Positions 10,380-42,253 of a DNA stretch of 64,000 nucleotides are shown piece by piece. Both the position numbers and the translations under genes were made by a program. Under the pieces are notes generated by a model, which made no database searches, was not told where the DNA came from, and worked only from the letters and a program-made list of their open reading frames with translations. Every line of letters begins with the position of its first letter. The stretch's first letter is position 1. This DNA is from Sipunculus nudus (lineage: Eukaryota; Annelida; Sipuncula; Golfingiida; Sipunculidae). The stretch is from NCBI GenBank assembly GCA_026874595.1, contig CM049306.1, positions 41,290,019 through 41,354,018 on the forward strand, given 5' to 3'.

Positions 10380-13300
10380 ATGCGGTTACCCCCCCCCCCC
10401 CCCCATATATATAATAAGAAATTATATATTTGCCTGTCTATCCCTGATAAACATTAGGATATATCATTATTTAAATAGGATAATATTAGGATAGAAGAAT
10501 TTTTTTCTTATATTTGCAAATATAATTCCAGACATACTTGCAAAAGTTACTATATGTCGCCAATAATTCTAGAATGTGCTATGATTCAACATATACTTAA
10601 ATATCAGAGAGGTCATGCTATCTTCATGAGTGTGTTTTATTTTATCTTTGACACTTGTCGAGTCGCTTATATGAAAAAAAAAGCCCCTGAAGGGGTCACG
10701 ACTCATATTCGTGCTCCCCTTCGCTCTCGTGAGCGTTTATGGAACGTAGCTTTTAAAGTAACATTCAGAGCGTCAACATATTATCTCCAGAAAACTGAAT
10801 AAAAAAATCCATTCCTTTTTTCTCAGACATCAACGAATTTATTTAACCCTTATAACATGATCGAATAGACACATTACCAATCGCCAGTAATTGTCACCCC
10901 TGACTCGAAATACGCTTAACGAAATACGCTTTACGCAATGCGAAAAAGCAAATTCAAGGAATTTATGTCCTCTGCTTCTTCCTTCTAATTTTGGATGATT
11001 TTAAAGTCTGTGGTGACTAAGTGCAAATAGTTTTAACCATACTATGTATGTTGGATCCTGTCCCTTGAGATTCCATCAGGTTAGTTAAAATTCTCAACTC
11101 AAGGAATAACAAAGAAATTATGAAAGTTAATGGAGGACTTAATTGACAAATTCATGGTTGGAAACATTTTTTTGATAAAAACTATCAAAACGGCATATAT
11201 GGCTGGGGTCGGAAATGACACCATTTGGTCGCTTGAGGGTTAACATGAGCCTAAACGTGTCCAAAGATGCTGCATTTTTTTAAAATCCATTCACCTATGG
11301 AGGAGTTTACCACTCTCTTGTAAGCCTACTTCTCGCATTCACGTGTAAGCTTCGACTTTTTGCGGTCGTAAGCTCCCCGCACCCTTTATGCTAAAGGGAA
11401 CCTATGAAATTGCTTATCAACAATATGTTTGTAAACACAGTAATGTTGACAAACGGGAAAACATGTCACCAAAGGTGGTAGATATATGCAGTGGGAGAAA
11501 GATCGCTTGTTGCAAAACACGATATGCAAAGCTCTGTCTTATCTGACTTGCATCTAGATGCCCTTGTTGTAATGTTTTGATTATATTTGCAGGCGCCTGG
11601 CCCCAACGTATTAAAACACGTTGATATAAACAAAACAAGCAACCTGTGTGCGTTTTCTGGCCCATTATATATAAAAGCATCAAGGGATTGCCTTTAGTTT
11701 ATAAAGGTCAGATAGGTGATTTGACCCTTTAAAACAAAATTTCTATTTCCAAAACATTTAAAAGGTGGCGCTGGTAATTAAGCATCTCCGGTATTACTGT
11801 TAATGAACATATATACTCGTACTTCAGATAACCTCATTTCCTCCGATACAATTTTATTTTACTATAACGAGTCCGCTTATAATAAAATCACGACGTAAAC
11901 TGTGGCCCGGCCATATAAACATATATCATACAAAGACCCCGCAGATTTTCATTCCGGAGAGTTACTTCACCAAATGTTGGGGATTAACTTGATCCTTCGG
12001 AAAACGGACATTTGGTAACCATTAAATAATACAGGTATTTTTATTCTTCCATTTTTTAAATCGATAAATACAGACGTTGAGACATCTAGTTTCAGATACT
12101 GTATTATCATAAGTAAAAGACAAAGATAGGTTCAACTACTTTTTGCAAAAACAAAATTATTAATTGTGAAATATTGTTAATCATAAAATACAATTTGCTT
12201 TTATTACACAGTTTACCGACACATTTAAAAAATATATTTTTTTCATGCATCTAAGGAGTTATTAGTTTAAAAATTAACCTGATCTTAATCTTATAATTAA
12301 TCTCATACCCTCAATTTTTATTTTATATACCGCATGGACATAGCTGAGACTTTAAACAATAAAGTAAATAATTCATATACACTTTGTATTTTGACAGTGT
12401 CTTACAAAGTCTCCGCTTAGTAATTGAAACAGTTCAAGTCTGTATTACAAGGACATAGATTAATTTGTCACAAATTACAGTTTACACCGATCGCGAGTAT
12501 CTCCTCATTTATTTTTTTCATGAATATTTCATTGGGTTTAAGTGGCCTTAATCCCCAATACACAGCAAATATGACTAATGAAGCTGATTTTCATTAACTG
12601 TTGAATTCATTGAAATTAAACCACTGTATTATATAAACATCCTTCTACCACTGTGCCGCATGCATGCACCAAAACGTTCAACACCTGTGACCAAGGTCAC
12701 GTTTGAGTGTGTATGTACTAACCAAATACAAGTGTCTTTTGTAATGATATTTTAATAAACAATTTCGTCTTGATAAAGTTATGATAAAATTCCTGACTAA
12801 ATGACAGAAAGTTTATACCTAATCATTAAGGCATTTGAATGATGTTGGAACATGTATCGCATGAATGATGAATGGCTTTTGACTGTTTGATCACGGTTAT
12901 ATATATTTGATTGTAGAATCGGTTATCTTTTATATCACATTCTTCATGAAAGAAAGTTAGCAGAAATGTACCTATAGGCAGCTATGTGTAGCTATAAACA
13001 TAAAGTATTAAACTTACCCTGCACTAAATCGGCATAAATTAAATTGGAATTCTCCACGTGACAGTGGATTCTTCAATGAGAGTTGCTGATACCGTGGAGC
13101 ACTGTTTTCTAGTTAAAGCAAACTGTGTGACTTGTTCAAAGAGACTGCAACAAAGAAAATTTTCTCTTAATTCTTCATATTACCTTCATATTACTGGAAA
13201 TGTCATTTCACACGGCAATGCACAATGAGTTTATCTGCTAACTCAAGCGCGTGAGAAATGGACTGTTGGACATAGGTCCATGCTAATATGTAATTCGTCT

Positions 13301-14279
13301 CCACGCGATATGAGTATACACTTTGCCTCCAAGCGTGAAATGTTTAATAAGAGCTGTTTAAAACGTTTGAGGTCTCCTTTAAACTCAGGTAATTGACCGT
13401 TTATACTTATATACACTACTATACACAGTATGGCTCACCACAGTTTTTTCTATCAAAGATGAAACTACAATATGAATAAATCGTGAAACGGCTGACGTGA
13501 CGGAATCTGACAAACTGCTCAATATTATGCAAAAGAGCAATTTAAAGTGGCCAAATCAACCCTTTAAAACATGATGAAATAACACGAAACATAGTTTCTC
13601 CCCTTTAAAAAGAATCTGTAGCTGCAAAAATATAACCTTGAAACCGTATGCTTACTCCTGTAAACGACTGTTCAAAACAGAGAACCGGGCGCGATAACAA
13701 ATGTCAACATAACATATAGCGCGTCGGACCGTATGCATCAGGGCCAGCCACAATATGTGTCAATCAGGAGATGCCATGACTAACTTGGCAAAAAATGTAA
13801 TACATGTTCCCACTGGCTGAATCATGGTGTGTTGCGACTCACAATAGACCTCCTGTCATGCAGCCTTATTTTGGTAAACAGACACACGTGGACTGTGTTT
13901 ACCAGTTATAAAATCATATGTAGGACGAAAAGGCATGCTGACTGCAACGTTGTATAAACGAGTTTTTATAACAACAATAGACACTGCAGACTCATTCGTC
14001 GTTAGGTGCGCAACATTATTGAAACAAGTGACCCATGCGTCATGACGTTCAGCTAACTATAGAAAGATATTCACAAAGGAATTTTATCATCTGAATGCTA
14101 AATTGGGCTTCAGATGTGATCTTGACCTTGTGTCAATAACGTTGACAAGGTTTTACCTAAAGTAATGGATCACACATATATGTGAAGAATAAATCCAATA
14201 ATGACTGGTTGTCAGCATATTGTACAGGAGAAGAATTAGATTTATGCATTACTATTTAAGATTTACTGGACCTTTTGAA
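10380..14279. other. Non-genic DNA within duplication A
   Basis: There is a poly-C run at 10388-10404. 10430-11980 matches 48010-49572 and 11990-12985 matches 51190-52143, mostly without coding potential (the two copies do not preserve any long frame). 12988-14279 has no partner in copy B. A block at 13457-13530 (GGCTGACGTGACGGAATCTG) is shared with 15689-15755 and 52645-52720, so it is a small dispersed repeat. Confidence 0.55.
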
Positions 14280-15480
14280 ACACATTTTAAAAAATTTCTG
14301 GGGGGTATTTTCGGGGGTATTTTTATGCCTTATAGCTTGGACGATTTGGGTCACATGACCTAATTTTACGTTTCCAAGAAGATTTCTTATATACCTCCAT
14401 GGGTGTACCGCTTGAAGATTCTAGGCCTAGCGTATGCATTTTGTGCCCTGTCTGACTGACTGGCTGCCGAAATCATGTTTTCAGCCCTTAGTTCACAAAA
14501 CATAGGTCACTATGGCCTAATTTCAGCTTACCATTACAATTTGCGCCTTGATAACGGATGGACTGCTTCATCTGAAGGTCTAAAAAAATAAAGGGAAACA
14601 ATACGTAAAAATTAGAAAAACAGGTGGCGCCACCAGTCTTCAGGAAATGATGCAACACACAATGATCCATAGGCATGGAAATTGGAATTAATGCATTAGT
14701 TATTCAGAAACTTGAGATTTTGTATCAAATGTTAAGTATTTCTGTGGGGTACTTTTGAGCACCATAGCTCAGAGGATATAGGTCACAGTGACTTAATTTC
14801 AGGTTTCCGATGAGATTTTTCATGGACCTCTATGGGTATAATTAGTATTTTCTAGGCCTAGTGGATACATTTTGTGCCCCATCTGATTGACTGGATGTTC
14901 AGAATTATGGTTTTGGCATGTAGCTTGCAAATATAGGTCACCATGACCTAATTTCAGGTCTCCAAGGAGACTGGCTCAGAACCTCCCTGGATGAACAGTA
15001 AGAAGTTTCTAGGTTTAACGGTTACGATTTGTGCCATGTTAACAGACGAACTGCTTCATCTGAAGGTCCGAAGAACAGAAAAATGCGTAAAAATGAGAAA
15101 AAATACAGGTGGCTCCACCAGTCTTAAGGAAATAATAAAACACTCCATGATCAATATGCATGGAAAAAATCTTTGCATTCAATATATCAGTTCTTCCGAT
15201 ATTGAAACTTTTGTAACAAATTTTTATTCATTCCGGGGGGGGGGGGGTCTTTCGAGCCCCATAGCTCGGAGATTATAGGTCATAGTGACCTAATGTCAGG
15301 TTTCCAAGGAGAATTTATATGAACCTTTATTGGTTATCAGTAAGAGTTTTCTGGTTCCAGTTGTTACGATATGTGGCCTGTTAACGGACAGACGGACGGA
15401 CAGACTGACTGACAGACGGACAGACGGTCGACGGACATAGAGTGATCGCTATAGCTCAGAAGACTTTCAGTCAGCTGAGC
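14280..15480 (+). repeat. Degenerate tandem repeat with AGGTCA palindromes
   Basis: Blocks recur at roughly 490 bp: CTGCTTCATCTGAAGGTC at about 14562 and 15050, CAGGTGGC(G/T)CCACCAGTCTT at about 14620 and 15105. A half-unit recurs as 'ATAGGTCA...TGACCTAATTTCAGGT(T/C)TCCAAGGAGA'. The array ends in ACGGACAG microsatellite units (15395-15430). Each unit carries an AGGTCA-type inverted palindrome. Only the last part (from 15010) survives in copy B (52145-52430). No protein is encoded. Confidence 0.65.
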
Positions 15481-15863
15481 TGAACACATCTTACCCCGAC
15501 TGCATTTCTTTATATATATCATTTCTTAAATGTATCCAGAACATTGTGCCTGACTGCAACTAGGCATACAGTTGTCAAATATTCACCATACTGTACCCTG
15601 GATTTTATACAAAGATATTATTAGAAGATCACTCTTGTACCTACATGTCTCAATAAACTTAATATGAAAGTAACACATACCTTTCCAAGATGAAACAACA
15701 ATATGAATAATCATCAAACGGCTGACGTGGCGGAATCTGGCAAACCGCGCAGTTCCCAACGTCGTAACTGCTTTACATAAGCTCACCTTTGACCCTCCTT
15801 TACATAACAGGTCTCATGTGGTCCCAGTCGGCCGCAAACGTGTGTCTGTATAATAGGTGAGTG

Positions 15864-16085
15864 ACACGCGGATCGGTGGATGGGGATGGGGGGGGGGGGG
15901 GGAGAGGGCGAAGGAGACCGGACCCGCCCTTTTTCATCCGCCGCTACTTTTTTAAGGGTTACAAACTTGTGCGACCCCCCCCCCCCCCTTCCGGACCGTG
16001 GGACCTTTTTTTTAGGTTTTCCTTATTCCTCCTGGGTTAGACCCCCTCCCCCTTTTCTTAAACCTGGATCATTCCCTGTGTCGAC
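15864..16085 (+). mobile_element. G/C-run short element, copy 1
   Basis: The block begins ACACGCGGATCGGTGGATGG, runs through long G and C homopolymers, contains GGGACC(T)nAGGTTTTC and ends ACCTGGATCATTCCCTG. Relatives lie at 52806-53006 (equivalent place in copy B) and, inverted, at 39261-39473. It is short, repeated and non-coding, so probably a MITE or SINE-like element. Confidence 0.55.
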
Positions 16086-16167
16086 TGCGCTCACTGACCG
16101 ACCCTGCATTGGCGTATACGACATTGAGATACACACAGAAACAAACAGTATGGAACGTTAAACACTA

Positions 16168-16230
16168 GCTCTGTGATATATATATATATATATATTTATT
16201 TATATATATATATATTTATTTATTTATATG
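16168..16230. repeat. (TA)n/(TTTA)n microsatellite
   Basis: TA dinucleotides pass into TTTA units. A shorter relative is at 53099-53140 in copy B. Confidence 0.85.
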
Positions 16231-16689
16231 TTACGGTCCAAATCCGACGATGTGGTAAAGGATAGCTATAGTATGCGGGGAATATCGTCACCAATCATCA
16301 CCATCCATTCCAAAACGGTACACACAACTTGCTTATAAGAAAATTTATTAAGCTCCTCGCCTGAATAATGAACAGATAGAGAGTGAAACACGTGTGGCGT
16401 TTCAAACGTCTATAATCTGAATGCATTATATCCCGATATGCACTGCTTTGAGAATGAAACACGCAATATCAATACAGAAAATATAACTTGGGTAGCGTTT
16501 AAGACGTAATTTGTTTTTGAAAATATAAAGAAAAAGAATGAAAAGCTGAATATACGCAGGGCAATATGGAGTGCAAGGTACCAATAAATAAAGATATGAA
16601 AGTATCTCACCTGAATAATGAAAAGAGAGTGAAACACGTGTGGCGTTTCAAACGTCAGTAGGCAGAGTGAGGTACAGGTACACGAGTAC

Positions 16690-19600
16690 TCAGATACTCA
16701 GATAAACAATTGTCTATAAGACACTTTTGGAATCGTCCTGACTGGCAGTTCATGATTACCTGTTCTGAATTTTGACATGGACCTGCGCAATCTTGATGAT
16801 AACAAGCTTAAATAAGGTTAAAAATATATCTTTACACAGAGAATACCGTTTGCTCACCGACATATTTGACACGCTTTCGTGCCAATTATGTTGATATTGC
16901 ATGGTCTTGCAGCCTGAATTTGAAACTGTGATATAACCATTTGGATTGATATCTCTCAGGTCTGTCCACAAGTTTTGCATAGCATTTACAAAAAGTACAT
17001 CCCTAACTGCCGATACTGCCGTTGATGTTATTATTCCAAAACTATTCAGATAGCGAAAACTCTGATATATTATATAGGAAAATCTTTGTCCCTTTTCCAT
17101 AGATTAAATTAGGCCAGAATCTAGGCAACCTTGCTTTAGCCTCTATATTTAGAGGGTACTTCCGAACTTCTCCATAAAAAAAATTACGGTGGGCGTTGAG
17201 TTGGAAACGCCCTATAACATTTTCAAGAATTTCAAACGAATTCTGTCAATAATTATAAAGTTTTCAACTCCCCAAACGTCGCATCCATACAAGAGTACAG
17301 GCAATACAGTGGTATCAAATAAATGCAATCCAACGTCGTATGGTTACTCTAACGCATTTGCGTCTCTCATCATAGCGTACATGACTGTGGTAGACTTTTC
17401 AGAATCGGGTTTCATAGCTTTATTAAGTCATTATAAATGATCAAACAGCGAGATACAAATACTCATCTACGACGTCAGTATATTCTGATCCTATCTTGAT
17501 CTGTGGTATATTTCTAATTTTGCCTCTCGAAAATACGATCTCATTGTTTTTTTTGTTTTTTTTTTGTAAATTAACATTTATATCATAATCTTTACATTAA
17601 GAATATAAGTTATCCAGCGACTTTTGTCATTCCGGTTCACTATCAGCAATTATAACAGTGTCATCTGCGTACATTAACACTCTACATTATATCTCTATCG
17701 GTTGCAATATCAGCATATATAGGGGATGTAGAGGTCATACCTTGAGCCATCATATCAATCAGCTTCCTCCTGTTATTATTTTTAAGTATAGATTTTTTTT
17801 TGGTCTGCCCCATAGGGCAAAAAGGACAGGTGACAAATTATCACCCTGTCTTACTCCACGTTCACTTGGAAAAAAGGAAGACGATCGCCGTTCAAACAAA
17901 TACACATTGAAGTGTTTAAATATAAATCGAAAAGTACTTTCAATATTTTCCCTTTAATTCCTTTTCAGACAATTTCAACTAGAGCTTTGATCTATTCATG
18001 GTGTCAAAAGCAGTTTTTAATCTAAAAAGGCACAATAAAGCTTCTTCTTTTTCTTCAGATAGAAATCTACAAGTTATCTTATGACGAATGTGAGATCCGT
18101 AGTTGCATAACCCTTCCGAAAACCTGCTTTCTCCTCACCCAAAATAGGCTTCTCTTCATCAAACTGAGCCAAACTTTCATTTAATGCCAACATAAACAAT
18201 GTTCCAAAGCAACTTAGTATCGTAATTCCTCGGTAATTAATTGGTTATATTTTATCTCCTTTGTTCTTATAATTGGGGCTTATTATTCCTATTTTTCCAG
18301 CCTGTAGGTATTTTTCCACACATACAAACAATATTGAATAACTTTGTTATGAATTTTAGTAAAAACTCTACACAGGCTTTCAAAATTCGATAAAAAATAT
18401 AATTTGTTTTTTTTTTCTTTGCCGAGTTCCTTTTTGAGCCATTTGCTTTATACATATTTGCTTTTTCGGCGGCTTCTTATAGTAAATCATTTATTAATTT
18501 CGTAACTGCATCTATATGAGCTGTGGTTTGTTCCTCCAATAAGAATATATTATCTAATGATTCACTAATATATTTTATTTGAGCTTTATCAAGCTCTTCC
18601 ATAAAGTTTCCGGTATTTCAGCAACCCAGCAAGGTCTACTTAAATGTTTCACAACATGTGGATCTTTTCTGTATTGACCCAAGTGGTTTAGTGGGAACTC
18701 TTTACAAGTTTTACTTTTAATCACATATACACTCAAGCTGTCCGAAAATATCACACAACATAGTCTTCATTTCTGCGATATTGAATGATGTCACATTATT
18801 CAGTAAGTTTTATGAAACAATGACATAATAAACTACACTAGCACCCTTACAGGTAAATCAGCCTACATCCTTGTCTCTCCCTAGTCTGTCAATATACAGT
18901 CCTAAACTTTTACATGGCGAAATACGCCGGTAGCCATAATTATTTTTGACATGGTCGTTGGACTGGCGCTCAGGTACCTGGGTATGTATTTCCACTCTGT
19001 GTATTACATCAGACAGTAAACCACACCTTGCATTAAAATCTTCCGTTAAAAAAATCGTCGGGTCACCCAGATCTGACCCTAATTCAATCATACCACTTTC
19101 AAGTTCGTCAAAAATGCAAATTTTAGAACAAGGCGATGACTCTAGCAGGATATATACCGCACCAAGTTATAATTTATAACATTTACCAAACACCAGCATT
19201 CAATAGCAATGCAATACCACCCGAACGCACTCCCAATCTTTTCCTATTACTTGTATGAATTATGAACCATGCAACGTTTATGTCGTCTAAATCATTTAGT
19301 TTGGTTTCAAATTATATCAAAGTTTTCTATTTACTCCTTGAAGTCAGACCCTTTAAGCTTACTTTTAAGACCACACACATTTAAAGACAATATTCTCAGT
19401 GTCCTATTCAATTTCTCATTTCACTCAAATTGTGTTGGGCCACAGACTCGCATCCAAACTTACAAAGGTCATCCGGGGTTTTATGGTGACTCTCTTGTCA
19501 TCATCACCGGTCTTACAATAGATCAGCCTATCTCTGGTGTGGACTCTAATTGCTAGTTTCTCATCTTTTATAAATTTAAAAATTCTGGCTCGGATCGGGG

Positions 19601-20430
19601 TAAAATCCTCATTAACTAAAGCAACCCTCTTGTTGGGTTTGTTTCTCAATTTTATTTTATTTTTCATCACTGCCATTTTTGTTGCCGGCTGATAAGTCTA
19701 CACAACATGGGACGAACGTGAGTGTCTCCCCCCTCCTGTTTTTTCGTCGGCCTCAAGGACACCGTCCACCTCTTCAGCAAGGCTCACAATTTTCTATTCC
19801 TCAAACTTTCTTCTTTTTCCTCCTCATTCTCTGTAAAACCAGTTGTACGCACGACGCTTGTACTGTTCAAGCCTATCGTTTTCATACCGCAGTGCCAGAA
19901 TACGCCCTCCGATAGCTTCGTGTAAAGATTTTGTAATTGTAGTGAGTGCCGTGGTAACTGCTTGGGTAACTGCTACAGTTACAGATTGTGTAATAGCAGG
20001 GATCAGATGTGATATAAACTGAATGACCAGATCAGAATGTCCTGTATCAGGTTGTGGTGTATCAGACACAGTGTAATCGTCAATACCACATTCACGGCAG
20101 CAATATTAGTGTCAAGACAACCGATATTCAAATCAACATTTTCATTGACTTTTTACGTGTTTTTGGTGAACTGAGTGCCGTGGTGACTGCTAAAGTAACT
20201 GCTACATTTACAGTTTGTGTAATAGCAGTACTGGTTACGAAAGAAAAGGACCTGTCCTTTTTGCCTTCTGTTGATGCTATGTTTTCGTTCCCTCGAGGAC
20301 AGGTCGAGGACGAGACTTCTTGTCCGGGGTTTCCGCCACTCTGCACACTTTCAGGTGTTAGATTGACTGTTAATTTAAAAATACATGGGTAATAATTTAA
20401 ATGACTTAAGACTGGAAAACTGGAAAACAA
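16690..20430 (-). mobile_element. Degenerate LINE (non-LTR retrotransposon), copy A
   Basis: On the minus strand from high to low coordinates: an ORF1-like region (20430-19824) with Thr/Val/Ala-rich repeats such as VTVAVTQAVTTALTTI; an endonuclease piece (19091-18858) with IFLTEDFNARCG, the DFNAR motif of AP-type LINE endonucleases; an RT piece with GVRQG-type and LSP blocks (about 17850-17800); the catalytic YADD motif as MYADDTVII at about 17660-17672; and a downstream block LPVLLYGCDVWG (about 17290-17255). Many stops are present. Compared with copy B it lacks about 450 bp between endonuclease and RT (equivalent of 55620-56070) and its 3' tail. Confidence 0.8.
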
Positions 20431-21113
20431 ACGCGACCCGCAGTATTCTACTCTCTAGGATTCTACTCTCGATACGTTATCAACAAGTTTCGACACTTAA
20501 TAATGTCCGCAAGGAACCCGTACGATATTCACAGACACAGCAGGCTGCACTCAATTCTCCCGGCGTTTTCAACTCACCGTAAGCCCTTAGAGCCGTAGAC
20601 AGCCCGTGCGGTATCGAAACGGGGCCTTGCGGTGTGAGCCATTGCCGTAGGGGCACCAAGTGATACCCTTACGGTCCCGGTAAGGGCCCTGTGTGATATG
20701 TGAACTGTTGATTTGCTGCCGGACGGGGTCCGCACGGCTCCCTTGCGATGTAAATTTTGCCCGTGCGGTGTCTCATAAATACAGCCACAGTGGCATGTTG
20801 TATTTCAAACACCGAACCTCTGTTCGCTTAAATCAGCTTCTCTGAATGATTTTTTTTTTTTACCTTGAAAATTGATTTAAATAATTATAGCGCTCAGGTT
20901 GGTACAAAATAATATAAAATCAATAAATGATTTCAATAATTTTATAGTAAAAGTTAATTATGAAAAATGGAAATGAGCTACATAAGAAAAAAACTTTGAT
21001 TGTTATATACCGAAAAAAATAATATTGGTCACTATTATATTTGACCGTTTCGTGTTATTTATTTTCAAAAGGAATTTTGCCACAGACCGGTAGCAAAGCT
21101 ATTTGCTGTAAAA

Positions 21114-21202
21114 TACGCTTCCGAGACAGCGGAAATCTAACGCTTCTATTACAAGCTCGGATTTTATAGGTGGTATAGATAAATCGCTGTAGAAAGAGTG
21201 TA
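21114..21202. mobile_element. 89-bp MITE-like relic related to the 6761 element
   Basis: It starts TACGCTTCCGAGACAGCGG and ends GCTGTAGAAAGAGTGTA, matching both ends of the 699-bp element at 6761-7459 with the middle missing. The same copy is at 60115-60203. No 9-bp flanking duplication is visible here. Confidence 0.5.
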
Positions 21203-23058
21203 GCTTGCGGTCACTCCTTAATGGTGCACGTTAATACCTACTACCTGGCCTTTTCCACAGGCTCACCACTAGGGTTGGGGAGCGCCACCGTGTGTCTGTG
21301 TAAGAGACTAATATTACACCTTAAACCCTACCAGAGGTCACTCCTCAACACGTTTATCAACCTTCTGCGTGGAGTTTTCGTCTATGGTGCATTTTTCCCC
21401 TTAACATTCATAGACAGGCCTTCTCAACATTCACAGAGGGTTAAGGTCTTTTATGCATATATCTATCCTTGACTCACATTGACAGATCTCATGTGTGGAG
21501 AATAAGACCTTCTGTTATGTGTGGAAAATGCAAGTTTTTGTTACAATCAACGACCTCTGGTGAGATTGGTTTACACCACTATGCACCAATTCGCCAATTT
21601 GGCAAGAATCTTGTCAAGACACAAAGTAGAGTTTAATCCAGCAAACAAGTCGTTCATTTGTTTACCTCGCTTTATAAATTCACCATTTGAAAAAAACAGC
21701 GGCTAAGTCACGTGACATTTTAGCCAGATGCGATGATCTCCTGACTATCAGGCACGTGGTTATGCGATCGATCATTGTTTTATCATAATCAGCGCAAACG
21801 GCGTACATAAAGCTTAAATGTGCCATCGTAGTTGTAATTTGTCAAAAGTAAACAAACACACGTGATTGACGTGTACTGCATGCAGCTGGTGGAATAGGTG
21901 AGAGACTTAAAAGGAACGTATACACACACCAGGCATATTTAATATACATAAAATATAGTGTGCTCCCAGTAACATATATTGTATCTACCAATATTTCCTT
22001 ATTGAAACCGTTTGTTAATTTCTATGCACGATGGAAAATAGCTTGCACTGGGCTCAACCAGTGCCGCAAAACGTAAACATCAGCACATCGTAGTGTTTAC
22101 TGAACAGAAATCACCTTTCTCCACAAAATGCAACCGGCGAGCCAAAACGTGCTCAAGTGCTTTAGATGTACCCAAAATTCAATATTAGGTATACCTTTTT
22201 TTGTAAAAGCAACAATTTATAGAAATTTAGCCAGTTTTGCTTACTTTACCAATTATGTTATTTTTACAAGCTTCCAACCGCTGTTTTCATTGTGTTTCTT
22301 CTTTCACGTTTTGATTTGGAAATTCGCGCATGCACAAGATCGGAAAGGCAGTATTGTTTTGGAAAACAGGCACGTGGACTATGTTTACTCTTACAAAGAA
22401 CCATAACAGCGTATTAAGTAGCCCAGTTGGGAAAAGTAAGTCCGGTAGCCGGGTTGGCCTTGCTGGGAAATTTTATTGCGAATATTCATGTATACCTTTA
22501 AATAGGAACACTCTCAATTAAAAAATTTTCACAGTTGCTTTCATCCGACTCTCGGTTTTTTTTATATATGAGAAAATATATAAGGCATGAATATTAACGC
22601 ATATTAAATATCTACCTTCAAATCCTTCCCTTTGATATATATGGTATGAAACTTAACAAAACTCCACCATTTCCGTTCATTTTACCACACCTGTTTCTGT
22701 TTTCCGCCTGTCTGAAGCTATATTTTATCAAAGGTTAGCCAGATACTCGCCTTTTTTTTAAGGCGCCGCATATATGTTTTAGTGGTGACTCGTACATTTT
22801 CCTCAATATAGCATGTCTATATAAGTACTGTAATTTAAAAAATAGGAAAATCAGAAACGTATAGCACAGCCATACATTAGATAAAAAAGGAATAAGTCAT
22901 ATATCACCTTCACGTTTATTTCATACACAAAACACATTTGGCAGAATTGACATTCATTTTCCTATGAGATCTCGCTGAAACATTCGAAAATTTACTCAAA
23001 ATTTAATCTTTGCATATTTCTGGAAACTATGGCAGTTTTGGCAGCTTTTCTCTTCAAT

Positions 23059-23114
<56 letters not shown>
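23059..23114. repeat. (TA)n(TG)n microsatellite
   Basis: A TA run followed by TG dinucleotides. The copy-B equivalent (61921-61943) keeps only the TG part, so this locus changed after duplication. Confidence 0.9.
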
Positions 23115-23115
<1 letters not shown>

Positions 23116-23811
23116 TTGTGAATTAAGCCGTGTGTGTAGGTGTATTTGTGTATTTATATGCGTCTGTGCGCGTGTGTTAGTTTTATCAGCATGATTTATA
23201 CCTTTTAGCACGAGACAATTTGTAATGTCATATTTCGATATAATGTCACAGCTGATCTGGTACAACTCTTTGTTTATTTTACTCCTCCCTGTTTCGTATT
23301 TGATTCTTAAAACTGGGATTAAAATTATTTCTTCACCACAAAAATTGTTTGTTCCCCACAATAGCTTGTTTGTCGTTCATGGCCTGTCACTGTCTTTACA
23401 TAACCTGCATCGCCGCCTCAGAAATATATTATTTCATCCTGTTCATGCATCATGTATAATTATTATGTCATAGCTTCTTTGATCATGGAAAAATGTGTGT
23501 TTCTGGGGCTTATTTTTCCGGGGAACGGGCGAGCGATTTTTATTTTTACCTTTTTATGTTGGGGTTCAGAAATTTTTTTTACGATCAGCGGCCATCATGG
23601 TATAACTAGTTTTGCTAATTATGTAAAAGCATCCCATTTTATCATTTTATTTTCTTGAAAGATATGCCCGAGCGTCTGAACCTCAAAACCGGTGAATTTC
23701 TACTGAAATTCAAAACAAAACATATTTATATTAGGGGATCAAAAGTATTGCAGGCGGTGTCTTAGAAATCAACTTATTTAGCCATAAGCAAATATTTGAT
23801 AATATTCAGAA

Positions 23812-42253
<18,442 letters not shown>

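Larger units (their letters stand above)
20431..23811. other. Non-coding DNA downstream of SLC23 gene A
   Basis: This stretch is collinear with 59340-62604. It contains a GC-rich block with CCGT(A/G)CGG-like motifs (20580-20770) next to the LINE 5' end, a small inverted-terminus element (21114-21202) and a TA/TG microsatellite (23059-23114). No open frame is conserved between the copies, which argues against a hidden gene. The 3' UTR of SLC23 gene A should lie directly below 23812, but no polyadenylation site can be fixed from sequence alone. Confidence 0.5.

Noticed and set aside
22128-22521. Coding frames at 22128-22521
   Set aside because: The matching region in copy B (60990-61340) does not keep the frames.
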